Part shown: positions 51,335 to 62,153 of the stretch, piece after piece
Layout: every line of letters starts with the position of its first letter
Numbering within the stretch: position 1 is the stretch's first letter
From: Candidatus Skiveiella danica
GTDB taxonomy: Bacteria; Pseudomonadota; Gammaproteobacteria; Burkholderiales; Burkholderiaceae_C
Assembly (NCBI GenBank): GCA_016721925.1
Contig: JADKHE010000002.1
Coordinates: forward strand, 248,001-312,000
Direction of reading: 5' to 3'
DNA: 64,000 bases
Position numbers and translations under genes: made by a program
The notes under the pieces: generated by a model
Told to the model about the DNA's origin: nothing
The model's input: only the letters and a program-made list of their open reading frames with translations
Database searches by the model: none

Positions 51335-52132
51335 CTACACGATGGTCAGGCTCAGGGATGGAAGCGGTGAACTGAATCTGGCTGTCCAGCGATCACCGGC
51401 CTTGACCGGCCAGGCATCGGTCCAGGTGCCGGTCGTGACCACGTCGCCCGCCGTCAGGTCGGGCGCGCCCGGGCATTGGCGAAGTTCCGTCAGAAAGTGA
51501 AGAAGGGCCTGCAACGGGCTGTCCAGCACGTTGGCGCCCGCGCCCTGCTCGACAAGCTGTCCGTCTTTCAGCAGAGACACCTGGGCCGCCGCGAGTTGAT
51601 GATGCAGGCCCGATGCGGAGGATGCGAGGGCCGCGACCGGGATTTTTCGGCCGACGATCAGCCGGGCGTGAAGGCCCCCGTCGGCAACCGTGTCGGCGGC
51701 CTTGAACTTCCAGTCGGGCCGATGGGACTGCACCACCTCGAACCCCGGTGCCACCCAGTCCAGCGCGTCAAAGAGCTCGTCCAGCGATGCGTCCGGGACG
51801 GGCGTGCTTTTCATGCCGAAAACCGCTTCAGGCTCCAGGCGGGGCTGGCAGGTACCTGCCGAGGACACGATGCCGTGTTCGTCAACGAAGCTCAGGGTGG
51901 TGTCCCACACCGTTCCCCAGATGGGGGCAAAGACGTTGTAGCGCGCCCAGATCTGGCGGTTGGTGAATCCGATCTTGAAGCCTCCGGGGCGTTCGCCGCG
52001 GGCGATCCGCAGCGCCCGAACCGCCAAGGCCTGCTGATAGGCCTCTTTCACGCCGAAGCCGGGCTCGTCACTGGGCGCGCCGTCCCACAGTTGTCCACTG
52101 TCGGTGTGTTCGAGCAAGGTGTGCGGGTCCAT
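51335..52132 (-). CDS. 2-keto-4-pentenoate hydratase-like (FAH superfamily) protein
   Basis: A 265-residue protein of the fumarylacetoacetase/hydratase fold. GFKIGFTNRQIWARYNVFAPIWGTVWD, CQPRLEPEAVFGM (metal-ligand Glu), APGFEVVQSHRPDWKF and LTAGDVVTTGTWTDAWPVKAGD are typical of meta-cleavage hydratases and decarboxylases. No other meta-cleavage gene is nearby, so the substrate cannot be assigned. Confidence 0.82.
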   Translation of the reverse strand: MDPHTLLEHTDSGQLWDGAPSDEPGFGVKEAYQQALAVRALRIARGERPGGFKIGFTNRQIWARYNVFAPIWGTVWDTTLSFVDEHGIVSSAGTCQPRLEPEAVFGMKSTPVPDASLDELFDALDWVAPGFEVVQSHRPDWKFKAADTVADGGLHARLIVGRKIPVAALASSASGLHHQLAAAQVSLLKDGQLVEQGAGANVLDSPLQALLHFLTELRQCPGAPDLTAGDVVTTGTWTDAWPVKAGDRWTARFSSPLPSLSLTIV

Positions 52133-52243
52133 GGGTGCTCTTTCAAACGTTGGTGCGGCCTTGATCAGGTCCTGGCGTTGATTCGGAAAAGGGTCCGGCG
52201 CAGCCGTGGCCGAACCAGCATGGAGCTCTGAAGGCCTGGCCGC

Positions 52244-53365
52244 CTACCGCTGTCCGATCCGGATGTCACCGAACAGCCCGGTCAGCTCGCGCGGCTGCGA
52301 TCGCCAGTATTGCCGCGGGGCCTGCACCCTCGCACCCAGTTTCGCGGCCGCGTGCCAGGGCCAGTGCGGGTCGTAAAGCATCCCGCGGGCCAGTGCCACC
52401 AGATCGGCCTGGCCAGTGGCAACAATCGCTTCGGCCTGTTCCGCCTCGGTGATCAGGCCCACCGCGATCGTCGGCAGGCCGGTGGCGGTGCGGATGGCCT
52501 CGGCAAACGGCAGCTGGTAACCCGGTCCGAGGGCAATCTTTTGCAGCGGCGACACGCCCCCGCTGGAGACATGGATGAAGGCACAACCCCGCTGGCGCAA
52601 GGCCTGGCTGAATGCGATGCTCTGTTCGAGATTCCAGCCGCCGTCGACCCAGTCGGTGGCCGATAGTCGGATACCGACCGGATAGCCATCCGGCAGGGCG
52701 GCGCGCACCGCCTCGAACACCTCCAGCGGGAAACGCATCCGGTTCTCCAGCGAGCCACCGTAGGCGTCGGTGCGCTGGTTTGCAATCGGCGAGAGGAACT
52801 GATGCAACAGGTAACCATGCGCGGCGTGCAACTCGATGGCGTCGATGCCGATCTTTTGCGCGCGCACCGCGGCATCGGCAAAGGCCTGTTGGATGCGTGC
52901 CAGTCCTGCGGTGTCCAGCGCCTGTGGCGGCGCTTCGCCGGCCGCGTGCGGCAGGGCCGATGGTGCCAGTGGCAGCCAGCCGCCATCGCCGGGCGCGATC
53001 AGCTGTCCGCCGTCCCAGGGTGCGCGGCTGGATGCCTTGCGCCCGGCGTGCGAGAGCTGGATCGCCACCGGCATGGGGGAATGGCGCCGCGCAGTGGCCA
53101 GAACCCGGGCCAGCGCGGCCTGCGTCGCGTCGGACCACAGGCCCAGGTCGCCGGGGCTGATGCGGCCCTCGGGTGTCACGGCCGTGGCCTCGATGATCAG
53201 GAGTCCGGCGCCTGACAGCGCCAGCTGCCCCAGATGCACCGTGTGCCAGTCACTGGCCTCGCCGTTCTCGGCCGAGTACTGGCACATGGGGGCGATGACG
53301 ATGCGGTTGGCCAGTTGGATCGGGCCAAGGTGAAAGGGTGAGAAGAGGGCGCTCATGGATGCCAT
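52244..53365 (-). CDS. Old-yellow-enzyme family NADH:flavin oxidoreductase (YqjM-like)
   Basis: An FMN ene-reductase of 373 aa. IVIAPMCQYSA places Cys28 and Tyr30 as in YqjM/XenA, HAAHGYLLHQFLSP contains the substrate-binding His pair, and NQRTDAYGGSLENRMRFPLE and ARGMLYDPHWPWHAA are family hallmarks. The start MASMSALF is preceded by GAGGAATA; a longer frame exists. It would reduce activated C=C bonds; the natural substrate is unknown. It is divergent from the MBL-fold gene. Confidence 0.93.
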   Translation of the reverse strand: MASMSALFSPFHLGPIQLANRIVIAPMCQYSAENGEASDWHTVHLGQLALSGAGLLIIEATAVTPEGRISPGDLGLWSDATQAALARVLATARRHSPMPVAIQLSHAGRKASSRAPWDGGQLIAPGDGGWLPLAPSALPHAAGEAPPQALDTAGLARIQQAFADAAVRAQKIGIDAIELHAAHGYLLHQFLSPIANQRTDAYGGSLENRMRFPLEVFEAVRAALPDGYPVGIRLSATDWVDGGWNLEQSIAFSQALRQRGCAFIHVSSGGVSPLQKIALGPGYQLPFAEAIRTATGLPTIAVGLITEAEQAEAIVATGQADLVALARGMLYDPHWPWHAAAKLGARVQAPRQYWRSQPRELTGLFGDIRIGQR

Positions 53366-53460
53366 TATTCCTCGACCCCGGGGCAGTCGCGCAGGTGCAA
53401 CGCAGTGCCCCGCGCGGGCAGTTACCATCGCTCGTCGACCCACTTCCCGGATCCTGCCCC

Positions 53461-54531
53461 ATGACCGACACCCCGCAGCGTGAGAGGCTGGAGAAGCCGA
53501 CGCTCATCTACCCGTTCAAGTCGGCGCCCGAGCCCGGCAAGGTGCAACAGATCGCACCGGGCGTGGTCTGGATGCGCATGCCCTTGCCGATCGCGCTCGA
53601 CCACATCAACGTCTGGGGCCTTGAGGACGACGAGGGTTGGGCCGTGGTGGACACCGGGATGCGCACTGACGAGACCCTGGCTGCCTGGCGCGAACTCTTC
53701 GCCACCACCACCGAGCAGCGGCCGTTGACCCGGATCTTTGGCACCCACATGCATCCGGACCACATCGGCATGGCCGGGTGGCTCACGCGCAAGTTCAACT
53801 GCAGGCTGTGGATGACGCGGCTGGAGTACCTGAACTGCCGCGTGTTGACCGCAGATACCGGTCGTGAGGCACCCGACGACGGTGTCGCGTTCTATCGCCG
53901 GGCAGGCTGGAGCGAGGCGGCGCTGGAGAATTACCGGGCCCGATTCGGCAATTTCGGCAAACGCATCCACGCCCTGCCTGAGAGCTACCGCCGCATCGTC
54001 GATGGGGAACTGATCCGCATCGGAGGCAATACCTGGCGGGTCATCGTCGGCACCGGCCATTCGCCGGAGCACGCCTGCCTCTACTGCGCCGAACTCAAGC
54101 TGCTGATCTCGGGCGATCAGGTCCTGCCGCGCATCTCATCCAACGTGTCGATCCACCCGACCGAACCCGACGCCGACCCGATGCGCGAATGGCTGGAGTC
54201 GCTGGCCAAGCTCAAGCGCGAGGTGCCCGACGACGTGCTGGTGCTGCCGTCGCACAACGAGTGCTTCCGCGGGCTGCATGCGCGTCTGGACTATCTCGGC
54301 GCCTCGCAGGGCCGCACGCTGGACCGGCTTCGCAAGACACTGAAGGAGCCTCGGCGTGCGGTTGATGTGTTCGCGGCGCTGTTTGGCCGGGCCATCGACG
54401 AGTCGGATGCCGGTTTGCTCAACCTGGCCACGGGCGAGAGCCTGGCCTGCCTGAACTACTTGTGGCACCGCGGTGAGGTGCGGCGATCCCTGGATGGCGC
54501 GGGCGTGGCCTGGTACCAGATGGAGAGCTGA
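53461..54531 (+). CDS. Metallo-beta-lactamase fold hydrolase
   Basis: A 356-residue cytosolic hydrolase. The metal-binding motif is THMHPDHIGM, with further ligands in VGTGHSPEHACLY and LISGDQVLP and in LPSHNECFRGLH. The C-terminal 80 residues form a helical extension. The family acts on thioesters, lactones and similar substrates; this member cannot be placed further. It starts 95 bp from the divergent OYE gene. Confidence 0.88.
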   Translation: MTDTPQRERLEKPTLIYPFKSAPEPGKVQQIAPGVVWMRMPLPIALDHINVWGLEDDEGWAVVDTGMRTDETLAAWRELFATTTEQRPLTRIFGTHMHPDHIGMAGWLTRKFNCRLWMTRLEYLNCRVLTADTGREAPDDGVAFYRRAGWSEAALENYRARFGNFGKRIHALPESYRRIVDGELIRIGGNTWRVIVGTGHSPEHACLYCAELKLLISGDQVLPRISSNVSIHPTEPDADPMREWLESLAKLKREVPDDVLVLPSHNECFRGLHARLDYLGASQGRTLDRLRKTLKEPRRAVDVFAALFGRAIDESDAGLLNLATGESLACLNYLWHRGEVRRSLDGAGVAWYQMES

Positions 54532-54613
54532 AGGTATCCCGTAGTTGCCCGTGTCGATGCGGGCCTCAAGAGTACGGCCGCTTTGCGCGCCCGGCCGGCA
54601 ATGCCGCCTCCTC

Positions 54614-55018
54614 TCAATCGTCGATCGATGCGCTCCAGCGATCGCCCCAGGCCTTGCCAATGTCGCGCCGGTCGCGTTTGGTGGGCCGGCCGTGGGCGAT
54701 GCCCAGCGCGGGCTCTGGCGCGAGTCGGCGCTGTTCCGCGGCGCGTTCACGCTCGACGACGCTGTCGGCGGTTTCTTCGTAAAGCGCCTGGGCCACCGGG
54801 GCCGGGCCGCGCATGCCCGAGATGCCCCGAACGATAACGGTGCGCCGCACCGGTCCCTGCTGCAGCGCCACCGTATCGCCGGACTTGACCTCTCGCGAGG
54901 GCTTGGCGTCCTGCCCGTTGACCTGGACCCTTCCGCGACCAATCTCCTCCACGGCGAGGCTACGGGTCTTGTAGAAGCGGGCGGCCCACAGCCACTTGTC
55001 GATGCGCAGTTTTTCCAT
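54614..55018 (-). CDS. hslR: Ribosome-associated heat-shock protein Hsp15 (S4 domain)
   Basis: A 134-residue RNA-binding protein. The S4 domain is at the N-terminus (MEKLRIDKWLWAARFYKTRSLAVEEIGRGRVQVNGQDAKPSREVKSGD), followed by a basic tail (RPTKRDRRDIGKAWGDRW). Hsp15 recycles stalled 50S subunits carrying nascent chains. Its ATG overlaps the stop region of the kinase gene upstream, so it is probably the last gene of the kinase transcript, an unusual pairing. Confidence 0.88.
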   Translation of the reverse strand: MEKLRIDKWLWAARFYKTRSLAVEEIGRGRVQVNGQDAKPSREVKSGDTVALQQGPVRRTVIVRGISGMRGPAPVAQALYEETADSVVERERAAEQRRLAPEPALGIAHGRPTKRDRRDIGKAWGDRWSASIDD

Positions 55019-56493
55019 CAAGGCGGATTGTGCCCCGGGTCGTTGGCCCTTGGCAGTCGCACCGTGGCATCCAGGCCGGCCGTGCGCCCGCGCTCGATCC
55101 GGTTCTCCAGGCTGATGCTGCCGCCGAGCGCTTCGGCGATTTCCCGGCAGATGGCCAGTCCCAGCCCCGATCCGTGGCGTACGTCGCCCGCGGAGAAGGG
55201 CTGGAACAGGCGTGCCGCCATTTCGCTGGCGATTCCCGGTCCGCTGTCGCCGACGGTGAGTGCGACGGTGCGCGAGTCGGCCACCACGCGCACCGCCAGC
55301 GGCGCGCCGTCCGGGGTGTGCTTGATCGCGTTGTGCAGGAGGTTGCGGGCCAGTTCCTGCAGCATCCACTGGTGCGCGACGACCGGAGCCGGCGTGGTCT
55401 CGATCGTGAAGTCGATGTCCTTGCCGGCGATGAGGGGCGAGAGGTCGAGCGCCACCGCGCGGACCGCATCGGCCAGGTCACGCACACCCTCGCCGGTCTG
55501 CTGGCGAAGCTGCTCCACCTTGGCCAGCGCCAGCATCTGGTTGGCAAGTGCGGTTGCACGGTCCACAGTTTCATTGATTTCCTCGAGCGCCTGCCGGGGC
55601 TCGACGTCGCCGCGCAAGGCCGATTGCACCTGGGTCTTCAGCACCGCCAGGGGCGTGCGCAGCTGGTGCGAGGCGTCGCGCACAAAGCGTTTCTGGTGCG
55701 CAAGCAAGTGCTCCAGACGGTTCATCACCGCATTGGTGGCATCGACCAGCGGCAGCAGTTCCCGCGGGGCGTCGGGCGCGTCGATCGGGGTCAGGTCGCC
55801 CTCGGGTCGAGCCTGGAGCTCGGCACTCAGCTTTCGCACCGGCCGGGTGGCGCGCTGGACCACGACCACGACCACCAGGGCAATCACGCCGACCAGCAAA
55901 GCCTGGCGCCACAGCGTATCGAGCAGCATCTGCCGCGCCAACGTGTGGCGCAACTCCAGCGTCTCGGCCACCTGGATCACGGCCATGGCCCTGCCTCCGG
56001 TGCCGGTGACTGGCTGCAGTAGGGCGGCCACGCGCACCGGTTCACCGAGGTAGGTGTCATCGTAGAAGTCCACCAGCGCGGCGTAGGCCGGCTTGTCGGG
56101 GATGCGTCCCTGCCAACGGGGCAAAGCGGTGTAGCCTGAGACCAGCTCGCCGGTCAGGTTCGACACCTTGTAGTAGATGCGGCTCTGGTTGTCGGCCTCG
56201 AACGCTTCCAGTGCGGAATAGGGCACCCGCGCCCTCAGCCGGGCGTCGTCGTCGTAGCCTTCGACGTCCAGCTGCTCGCTGATCGACTTGGCCGAGGCCA
56301 GCAGCGTGCGGTCATACGCGGTCGTGGCCGCGACCTGTGCCTGGCGGTACAGGCTCCAGGTGTTGATCACGACGAAGAGGCCGACCGGCAGCAGGATGCC
56401 CAGCAGCAGGTAGCGCCGCAGCGACAGTGCGCGCGCCGAGGTGGGCGCGGGCCGCGCCGCGCCCGTCGGGACAGCACCCATGGGTTCGCTCAC
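55018..56493 (-). CDS. tctE: Sensor histidine kinase (TctE-like)
   Basis: A membrane kinase of 491 aa. An N-terminal helix (YLLLGILLPVGLFVVINTWSL), a periplasmic domain of the two-component sensor N-terminal type (ASAKSISEQLDVEGYDDDARLRARVPYSALEAFEADNQSRIYY) and a second helix (ALLVGVIALVVVVVV) precede the HAMP/kinase part. Phospho-acceptor His lies in DASHQLRTPLAVLKTQ; NLLHNAIKHTPDG and GSGLGLAICREIA bind ATP. It follows the response regulator with an ATGA-type overlap. TctE kinases sense tricarboxylates and control tctCBA, which is divergent here. Confidence 0.9.
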   Translation of the reverse strand: MSEPMGAVPTGAARPAPTSARALSLRRYLLLGILLPVGLFVVINTWSLYRQAQVAATTAYDRTLLASAKSISEQLDVEGYDDDARLRARVPYSALEAFEADNQSRIYYKVSNLTGELVSGYTALPRWQGRIPDKPAYAALVDFYDDTYLGEPVRVAALLQPVTGTGGRAMAVIQVAETLELRHTLARQMLLDTLWRQALLVGVIALVVVVVVQRATRPVRKLSAELQARPEGDLTPIDAPDAPRELLPLVDATNAVMNRLEHLLAHQKRFVRDASHQLRTPLAVLKTQVQSALRGDVEPRQALEEINETVDRATALANQMLALAKVEQLRQQTGEGVRDLADAVRAVALDLSPLIAGKDIDFTIETTPAPVVAHQWMLQELARNLLHNAIKHTPDGAPLAVRVVADSRTVALTVGDSGPGIASEMAARLFQPFSAGDVRHGSGLGLAICREIAEALGGSISLENRIERGRTAGLDATVRLPRANDPGHNPP

Positions 56494-57176
56494 GTCGCAA
56501 CCTTCAGCAGGTAACCCAGGCCGCGCAGCGTGACCAGCATCACGCCGCTGTGCGCCAGCTTCTTGCGCAGACGGTAGGCCACGACCTCGATGGCCTCGTA
56601 TTGCACATCCTCGGCGCCCGGGAAGACCTGCTCGAACAGATGCTCCTTTGATACCGCATGCCCGGGCCGGGCCATCAGGGCCTGCAGCAGGGCCAGTTCG
56701 CGCGGGGCCAGATCCAGCACCTCGTCTCGGCAGTAAATGGCGCCGCTGTGGCGGTCGTGCCGCAGGCTGCCCAGGCTGACCGATGCGCCGGGATCGTCGC
56801 CGGCGGGGGGGCGGACGCCGGCGCGCCGAGCCAGCGCGCGCACCCGCGCCTCCAGTTCATCGAGGTCGAATGGCTTGGGCAGGTAGTCGTCCGCGCCGGT
56901 GTTCAGGCCGATGATGCGGTCGCCCACCGTGCCGCGCGCGGTCAGGATCAGCACCGGGGTGGCCCAGCCCTTGCCGCGCGCGCGCTGCAGCACCTGCAGG
57001 CCGTCCAGACCGGGCAGGGTCAGGTCCAGCACGACCACGTCGGGTTGAAACGCGGGCCATTTCTCAAGGGCCAGACCGCCATCGCCGCAGGTCGCCACCT
57101 CCATGCCGCGGCGCGACAAGCTGCGCTGCAGCGTGGTTTGCATCGTGGGGTTGTCTTCGACCAGCAGCAGTTTCAT
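56490..57176 (-). CDS. tctD: OmpR-family response regulator (TctD-like)
   Basis: A 228-residue regulator. The receiver has MKLLLVEDNPTMQ, phosphoacceptor Asp in VVVLDLTLPGLDGLQ and Lys in DDYLPKPFDLDE; the DNA-binding domain has LAPRELALLQALMARPGHAVSKEHLFEQVF and IEVVAYRLRKKL. It is divergent from tctC with 99 bp between start codons, the expected place for its operators. A control of tctCBA is inferred. Confidence 0.92.
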   Translation of the reverse strand: MKLLLVEDNPTMQTTLQRSLSRRGMEVATCGDGGLALEKWPAFQPDVVVLDLTLPGLDGLQVLQRARGKGWATPVLILTARGTVGDRIIGLNTGADDYLPKPFDLDELEARVRALARRAGVRPPAGDDPGASVSLGSLRHDRHSGAIYCRDEVLDLAPRELALLQALMARPGHAVSKEHLFEQVFPGAEDVQYEAIEVVAYRLRKKLAHSGVMLVTLRGLGYLLKVAT

Positions 57177-57275
57177 GGGGGCGACATTAGCACTTTCCCT
57201 GATACACCGGACAGCCGTTTGACAGCTTTCGGCCGCATGATCGGTGGGTTATTCATTTGTACCAAGGAGATACTC

Positions 57276-58235
57276 ATGCGTCGCGACACCTTTCTCAAAT
57301 CCATGGCTGCACTGGCCGTTTCGGGCGGCTTTCCCCTTTCGGCACTGGCCGGAGCCAACATCAAGATGATGATTCCGGCCAATCCTGGAGGCGGCTGGGA
57401 TACCACGGGACGTGCGCTCGGAAAGGCATTGCAGGATGCCAAGGTGGCCGATACGGTGACTTATGACAACAAGGGCGGTGCCGCTGGCGCCCTGGGCCTG
57501 GCCCAATTTGTCAATGGCAGCAAGAGTGATCCGAACGCCATGATGGTGATGGGCCAGGTGATGCTGGGTGGCATCATCACTGGCAAGCCCCCTGTAAACC
57601 TCAGTACCGCCACGCCACTGGCGCGGCTGACCAGCGAATACAACGTCTTCGTGCTGCCCGCCAACTCCCCTTTCAAGTCCATGAAGGAAGTGATCGAACA
57701 ACTGAAGAAGGATCCTGGCAGCGTCAAATGGGGCGGCGGGTCGCGGGGCTCCACTGAACACATCGCGGCCGCCATGATCGCGCGCGAAGCGGGCGTCGAT
57801 GCCTCCAAGATCAACTATGTGGCTTTCCGTGGGGGCGGCGAGGCCACGGCGGCCATACTGGGTGGTAACGTGACCATCGGCGGCAGCGGTTACAGCGAGT
57901 TTTCCGAGTACATCGCCGCAGGCAAGATGAAGGCCGTGGCTGTCACATCGGGCACCCGGTTGAAGGGGGTCAATGTGCCGACCCTCAAAGAGCAGGACAT
58001 CAACGTCGAGATTGGTAACTGGCGCGGTGTCTACGGCGCGCCCGGCATCACGCCGGATCAGGCCAAGGCCTTGATCGAGATGGTGGTCAAGGCCACCAAG
58101 TCCAAGGCATGGGCCGAGGCGCTCGAAAAGAACAGCTGGACACCTGCGCTGCTGACCGGCGCCGAGTTCGCCAAGTTCGTCGACAATGATTTTGCCTCGC
58201 TGCGCGCCACGATGGTGAAGTCCGGCATGATCTGA
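57276..58235 (+). CDS. tctC: Tripartite tricarboxylate transporter binding protein TctC
   Basis: A periplasmic solute-binding protein of 319 aa. A twin-arginine-like or ordinary signal (MRRDTFLKSMAALAVSGGFPLSALA) precedes IKMMIPANPGGGWDTTGRALGKAL, the ligand loop of the TctC/Bug family. GGGSRGSTEHIAAAMIAREAGVDASKINYVAFRGGGEATAAILGG is the second lobe signature. An AAGGAGA site lies 6 bp upstream. It delivers a carboxylate to TctAB; the exact solute is unknown. Confidence 0.93.
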   Translation: MRRDTFLKSMAALAVSGGFPLSALAGANIKMMIPANPGGGWDTTGRALGKALQDAKVADTVTYDNKGGAAGALGLAQFVNGSKSDPNAMMVMGQVMLGGIITGKPPVNLSTATPLARLTSEYNVFVLPANSPFKSMKEVIEQLKKDPGSVKWGGGSRGSTEHIAAAMIAREAGVDASKINYVAFRGGGEATAAILGGNVTIGGSGYSEFSEYIAAGKMKAVAVTSGTRLKGVNVPTLKEQDINVEIGNWRGVYGAPGITPDQAKALIEMVVKATKSKAWAEALEKNSWTPALLTGAEFAKFVDNDFASLRATMVKSGMI

Positions 58236-58243
58236 GAAGCGTC

Positions 58244-58759
58244 ATGGCTCAAGACAAGCGCAACCCGTCCTTCTTGCATGCGCTGGTGGGCCTGGGGGTG
58301 GTCGCGATCGCCCTCGGATTGGCCTTTGGCGCAGTCAGCATCCCGTCCGCGGCCGGGTATGCGGGTGTCGGTCCCAATTTCCTGCCGTGGCTCGTCTCGG
58401 GGGCGCTGTTCTTGTGCGGGGGCTTCATGCTCTATGAAGCACGCACTGGCGGATTCCGCCATATGGAAGAAGGCCCGCCAGGCGACCAAGCTTACTGGCC
58501 CGGCTTCGTCTGGATGTCCGCCGGCTTGCTGGCCAATGCGGCTTTGCTGACCACGATCGGCTTCATCTTCAGTTGCGCCCTGTGCTTTGTGCTGGCGGCG
58601 CGGGGCATGCGCAACGCGGAAGGCCAGGCGACGGACGGCCTCAGGACCTGGGTCCAGGACGGTGTCACCGGATTGCTGATTGCGGCGCCGGTCTACTGGA
58701 TGTTCACGAAATTCCTGGCCATCAATCTGCCAGGCCTGACACAGAGCGGGTGGTTGTGA
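58244..58759 (+). CDS. tctB: Tripartite tricarboxylate transporter small membrane subunit TctB
   Basis: A 171-residue membrane protein with four hydrophobic segments, for example FLHALVGLGVVAIALGLAFGAV and NFLPWLVSGALFLCGGFML. Length and topology are those of TctB. It starts 8 bp after tctC, and the tctA start overlaps its stop (TGATG). Confidence 0.9.
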   Translation: MAQDKRNPSFLHALVGLGVVAIALGLAFGAVSIPSAAGYAGVGPNFLPWLVSGALFLCGGFMLYEARTGGFRHMEEGPPGDQAYWPGFVWMSAGLLANAALLTTIGFIFSCALCFVLAARGMRNAEGQATDGLRTWVQDGVTGLLIAAPVYWMFTKFLAINLPGLTQSGWL

Positions 58760-60270
58760 TGGATATCTGGAGCCAGCTGATTCAGGGCTTTGTCACGGCG
58801 GGCACGCCGGTCAACCTGCTGTGGGCGTTTGTCGGTTGTGCGCTGGGCACCGCCGTCGGCGTGCTTCCAGGTATCGGTCCTGCCACGGCAGTGGCCATGC
58901 TGCTGCCGATCACGGCCAAGGTGGATGCGACGGCGTCGATGATCTTCTTTGCCGGCATCTATTACGGTGCCATGTACGGCGGCTCGACCACGTCGATCCT
59001 GCTGAACACCCCGGGCGAAACCTCCAGCATGGTCACGGCCATGGAAGGCAACAAGATGGCCAAGAGCGGGCGTGCCGGTGCGGCGCTGGCCACGGCCGCC
59101 ATCGGTTCGTTCGTCGCGGGCACGATCGCCACGATCGTGGTGACCCTGTTTGCGCCGGTGGTGGCCGAATTCGCGGTCAAGCTCGGCCCGCCGGAATATT
59201 TCATGCTGATGCTGCTGGCGTTCACCACGGTGAGTGCGGTGCTCGGACAGAGCACCTTGCGTGGCCTGACCTCCCTGTTCGTCGGCTTGGCCGTGGGTCT
59301 GATCGGCCTGGACCAGATCACCGGCCAGGCGCGCTACACCGGCGGGGTGCCCGAACTGCTGGACGGCATCGAGATCGTGCTGGTGGCGGTGGGGCTGTTC
59401 GCGGTGGCCGAGGCCCTGCATGCGGTCCTGTTCGAGGGCAAGATCGTCGAGTCCGAGAACAAGATGAGCCGGGTGACCATGACGCGCGACGACTGGCGCC
59501 GCTCGATCCCTGCCTGGCTGCGGGGCACGGCGATCGGCGCGCCGTTTGGCTGCATTCCCGCCGGGGGCACCGAGATTCCGACCTTCCTGAGCTACGCCGC
59601 CGAGAAAAAGCTGGCCAAGGAGGCCGACAGGGCAGAGTTCGGCCGCAAGGGCGCGATCGAGGGGGTGGCTGGCCCCGAAGCGGCGAACAACGCGACGGTG
59701 ACCACCGCGCTGATTCCGCTGCTGACGCTGGGCATCCCGGTTTCCAACACCACCGCGATCATGCTGGGCGCGTTTCAGAACTACGGTATCCAGCCCGGGC
59801 CGCAACTGTTCAGCAGTTCGGCGGCGCTGGTCTGGGCCTTGATCGCTTCGCTCTACATCGGCAACGTGATGCTGCTGGTGCTGAACCTGCCGCTGGTGGG
59901 TTTCTGGGTCAAGCTGCTCAAGGTGCCCAAGCCCCAGCTGTATGCCGGCATCCTGATCTTCGCGACGGTGGGCGCCTATGGCATGCGCCAGAGCGCCTTC
60001 GACCTGTTCCTCCTGTACGCCATCGGCGTGATCGGTCTGATCATGCGGCGCTTCAACTTCCCGACGGCGCCCGTGGTGGTGGGCATGATCCTGGGGCCGC
60101 TGGCCGAGGCCCAGCTGCGCAACGCCATGTCGATCGGCGAAGGCAGTCCGATGGTGTTCCTGCAGCGCCCGATGTCGCTGACGCTGCTGTTCATCGTGCT
60201 GTCGGTGCTGATCCTCCCGCGCGTGGTGAGCTGGTGGCAGGGCCGAAAGGCTGCTGCGAGGGCCGTCTGA
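58759..60270 (+). CDS. tctA: Tripartite tricarboxylate transporter large membrane subunit TctA
   Basis: A 503-residue permease with about 11-12 membrane spans. Family signatures are GTAVGVLPGIGPATAVAMLLPIT, YYGAMYGGSTTSILLNTPGETSSMVTAMEG, FGCIPAGGTEIPTFLSYAAEKK and GVAGPEAANNATVTTALIPLLTLGIPVSNTTAIMLGAF. It works as a secondary transporter with TctB and TctC. It ends the operon; no strong terminator was seen in the 127 bp before the next gene. Confidence 0.95.
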   Translation: MDIWSQLIQGFVTAGTPVNLLWAFVGCALGTAVGVLPGIGPATAVAMLLPITAKVDATASMIFFAGIYYGAMYGGSTTSILLNTPGETSSMVTAMEGNKMAKSGRAGAALATAAIGSFVAGTIATIVVTLFAPVVAEFAVKLGPPEYFMLMLLAFTTVSAVLGQSTLRGLTSLFVGLAVGLIGLDQITGQARYTGGVPELLDGIEIVLVAVGLFAVAEALHAVLFEGKIVESENKMSRVTMTRDDWRRSIPAWLRGTAIGAPFGCIPAGGTEIPTFLSYAAEKKLAKEADRAEFGRKGAIEGVAGPEAANNATVTTALIPLLTLGIPVSNTTAIMLGAFQNYGIQPGPQLFSSSAALVWALIASLYIGNVMLLVLNLPLVGFWVKLLKVPKPQLYAGILIFATVGAYGMRQSAFDLFLLYAIGVIGLIMRRFNFPTAPVVVGMILGPLAEAQLRNAMSIGEGSPMVFLQRPMSLTLLFIVLSVLILPRVVSWWQGRKAAARAV

Positions 60271-60397
60271 TCTCATTTTCAGGAGATAAAGTGCCTGCTC
60301 CCAGCGTGAAACGGTCGTGAGCAGCTACAAGTTCAGGAGTCATTTCGGCGGAAAGAAGGCGGGGTTACTCGTGCGTCCGGCGCGGTAACATCGCCGC

Positions 60398-61936
<1,539 letters not shown>

Positions 61937-62037
61937 ATCGATTGGCACAGCCTGAACCTGTCCGATGACGGGTCGTTGATGTCAAGGGATAACCCTGATC
62001 AGATTTCAGGCAGATGGCTGAAATACATACAACTTCA

Positions 62038-62056
62038 ATGTCTGATAATAAGACAT
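62038..62056. promoter_or_regulatory. Inverted repeat upstream of the sigma-54 promoter
   Basis: ATGTCT-N7-AGACAT in an AT-rich patch. It could be an activator (UAS) half-site pair. Confidence 0.35.
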
Positions 62057-62067
62057 ATGATCCAAAG

Positions 62068-62088
62068 TTCATTGAAAATTCCAATGAA
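62068..62088. promoter_or_regulatory. Second inverted repeat upstream of the sigma-54 promoter
   Basis: TTCATTG-N7-CAATGAA, perfect 7-bp arms, ending 16 bp before the -24 element. It may bind a regulator. Confidence 0.4.
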
Positions 62089-62104
62089 ATCAAGGCTTTC
62101 CAAG

Positions 62105-62121
62105 TTGGCATGATGCATGCA
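62105..62121 (+). promoter_or_regulatory. Predicted sigma-54 (-24/-12) promoter
   Basis: TTGGCATGATGCATGCA has GG at 62107-62108 and GC at 62119-62120, exactly the 10-nt spacing required. It fits TTGGCACG-N4-TTGCA with two differences. It lies 33 bp before the binding-protein start. Confidence 0.72.
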
Positions 62122-62153
62122 CAGTCATGGCCAGCAACTACAGGAGACTTTTC

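Noticed and set aside
57219..57247. TTGACA at 57219 as the -35 of a sigma-70 promoter for tctC
   Set aside because: No acceptable -10 hexamer occurs 16-18 bp downstream.
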